From Heliocidaris tuberculata (lineage: Eukaryota > Echinodermata > Echinoidea > Camarodonta > Echinometridae): DNA of 64,000 bases. The position numbers and the translations under genes were made by a program. The notes beneath the pieces were generated by a model. That model was not told where the DNA came from, ran no database searches, and was given only the letters and a program-made list of their open reading frames with translations. Of this stretch, positions 62,178 through 64,000 are shown one piece after another. How positions within the stretch are numbered: the first letter of the stretch is position 1; each line of letters starts with the position of its first letter. Where the stretch lies: assembly GCA_025618425.1 (NCBI GenBank), contig CM046842.1, positions 34,203,688-34,267,687 of the forward strand, given 5' to 3'.

Positions 62178-62307
62178 AGCGTTTCATCAAGTGTCTTGTC
62201 AGTGATTGTTACCGACAACTGTTAAGCTACTGAAATCCTTGCATCTGATTGCCTGAGAGCATATATTTGTCGGTAAAAATCACTGACAAAACACTTGATG
62301 AAACGCT
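62178..62307. mobile_element. 130-bp foldback MITE about 330 bp upstream of the IL-17 start
   Basis: AGCGTTTCATCAAGTGTCTT at 62178 faces AAACACTTGATGAAACGCT ending at 62307; the arms continue through TTGTCAGTGATT and TTACCGACAA. Same family as 11991-12125. Confidence 0.8.
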
Positions 62308-62711
62308 ACCCTGAAATGTTTGGACCAAACTTTCCTGTCACATGTGTCAATTGCATCAATATCTCATCATGTTGATCATTACAAACCCTCACAATACATA
62401 CTAATTCCTATGTACTACATAATCAACAGTTTTCCCCACTGTAATCTCATGAACACACCACAACTCTTTAATGCAATTGCGAAATAAGGTAGACGAATAG
62501 ACAAGGATACCTCTCTTCATATCGTAGTGTCTATTTCTTAGCTGTGTTCATAAAAATAGTACTTTCGGGGACTTTTTTTGTCACTATCTGCATGCTAGTC
62601 TCAAGAGGTAAGTGGATTACTAAAGGGGAAATACCCAGGAATAAGAAAAAAAAAATGAAGAAAATGAGGAAAGTTTAATTTCCATTGTCCGGGATGTTCC
62701 TGAGGATACAG

Positions 62712-62869
62712 CAGAGCCATCCATACAAAGAATTTTGGCCAACTCGGTTTCAGTTGGGCACAACATGGCGTATATTCCTTTGTTACATGCTTGCCTAACA
62801 AAGCAACAGGCCGCCATATTGTTACCCACCGGAGCAGAGTTGGGCAAACTCTATGTATGGATGGCACTG
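62712..62869. mobile_element. hAT-type MITE, 158 bp
   Basis: Termini CAGAGCCATCCATACA at 62712 and, inverted, CAGTGCCATCCATACA ending at 62869; a perfect 8-bp duplication GGATACAG lies at 62704-62711 and 62870-62877. The minus-strand frames here are contained in this element and its flanks. Confidence 0.85.
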
Positions 62870-62877
62870 GGATACAG

Positions 62878-63310
62878 TACTGAACAGCGCCATCTTTGGT
62901 AGTCGAACGGAATTTATTCCCACAAAGGGTGAACGTTGATGAGCGGTTTCAAGGGCTGATCTGACCGTATACCGATGGCGATAACAGTAACGATATTGTC
63001 AATAAAATTGTAGTCCCTTCTGTGTTTGTGTGTACGTGTGATTCTTAATGTGTAACTTAACCACTTGCCTACGGGAACAGACTGGCCCCCTGTATTAAGC
63101 CTATGGGAATGAGAGAATTCAGTAGAAAATGGGTTAAAAGTAGGGCAGCTGTAGGATGAATCTTTTATGGTCTCCTGATCGATATTGGTGAGGTCAGACG
63201 AGCCCTTTTAATACTGACGTTTTTCTTTTAGGAAACCGTTAAATATTAAAACGCTGTAACTCCCACAAGTAGAGGTATTCATAAGAAGAAATAATGACAT
63301 AACTAAATGG
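62878..63310. other. No supported gene
   Basis: Mixed-composition sequence without exon, promoter or clear repeat structure. Confidence 0.4.
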
Positions 63311-64000
63311 TAGCCTTCCCCCTACTGACACTGCCCCTCCCCCATATATGGGCAATTCCACATGGGAAAAACAACAACCAAAAAAAAAAATAATTTCAGA
63401 TTTATAATAAAGAAAATCAGTTTATTAATCCCAAATAGGCAAATCCTTAAATCACAAGAATCTGAAAAAACAACTTTTCCCACATCTCAATCAGGATTCG
63501 CGCAATGCATGATTGATGCATGGAAATGAGAACTTCAAAAATGCAACCATTTTCTGGTAATTCCGTTACCAAAGTTATATACCTCAATATGATTAATGTA
63601 AGTGGACACTTTTGGGTATCAACGAGTTCAGGTGAAAGAATGAGTACAAATGCCGATTACGAATTGGTGAGAAGGGGACGGAAGTCCAAAATTAGTGCAT
63701 AGCCTTCAAAATAAAAAAAGAAAAAATAGCCTTCCCCCTACTGACACTGCCCCTCCCCCATATATGGGCGATTCCACATGGGAAAAACAACAACCAAAAA
63801 AAATAATAATTTCAGATTTATACTAAAGAAAATCAGTTTATTAGTCCCAAATAGGCAAATCCTTAAATCACAAGAATCTGAAGAAAAAAAACTTTTCCCA
63901 CATCTCAATCAGGATTCGCGCAATGCATGGTTGATGCATAGAAATGAGAACTTCAAAAATGCAACAATTTTCTGGTAATTCCGTTACCAAAGTTATATAC
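63311..64000 (+). repeat. Two tandem copies (~418-bp offset) of the GGTAACGGAATTA-type repeat
   Basis: The block 63311-63581 (from AGCCTTCCCCCTACTGACAC to CCGTTACCAAAGTTATATAC) recurs at about 63729-64000 with few changes; the second copy runs off the window. Both contain ATATGGGC(A/G)ATTCCACATGG and TGGTAATTCCGTTACC. A related inverted copy lies at 51950-52180. Confidence 0.85.

Overview
The window is eukaryotic, intron-bearing and AT-rich, full of microsatellites, satellites and small transposons. Three genes give the best clue to the organism: a four-exon IL-17-type cytokine, a NACHT (NLR-type) gene remnant, and a secreted EGF-containing modular gene with phase-1 exons. With LINE and MITE types common in marine invertebrates, this points to a marine deuterostome, most likely an echinoderm such as a sea urchin. 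The species is inference; nothing in the sequence names it.

Layout. 1-3306: two satellites, called A and B here, in one orientation. 3316-8722: a DNA transposon with terminal inverted repeats and a 9-bp target duplication, inserted in satellite B and itself carrying a 5'-truncated L1/Tx1-like LINE with its own 17-bp target duplication. 8732-13640: mostly non-coding DNA with microsatellites and a 262-bp hAT-type MITE. 13640-14530: the 3' end of a CR1-like LINE on the minus strand. 14530-32400: a higher-order satellite of about 158-bp monomers interrupted ten times by a ~590-bp spacer that carries a (TTC)n tract. 33185-38392: satellite B, about 25 copies of a 209-bp unit. 38400-39700: another spacer and diverged satellite A. 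The first 2 kb of the window is a near-identical inverted copy of the satellite A/spacer/B boundary at 31-33 kb.

39700-64000 is gene-bearing. 43743-45293 (minus): a NACHT exon broken by several frameshifts. 46675-49783 (plus): the first four exons of a predicted secreted protein (signal peptide, Cys-containing module, EGF module, possible farnesoic-acid-methyltransferase-like module). Every intron is phase 1 and intron 1 holds a mariner-like MITE. 52950-53970: a decayed LINE. 58138-61699 (minus): an intact-looking IL-17-like gene of about 204 codons in four exons, with a TATA box and initiator at ideal spacing. Its introns hold a foldback element and microsatellites. MITEs of several superfamilies surround these genes.

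All splice junctions, domain names and element families were worked out by eye from sequence and family motifs. No database search or transcript was available.
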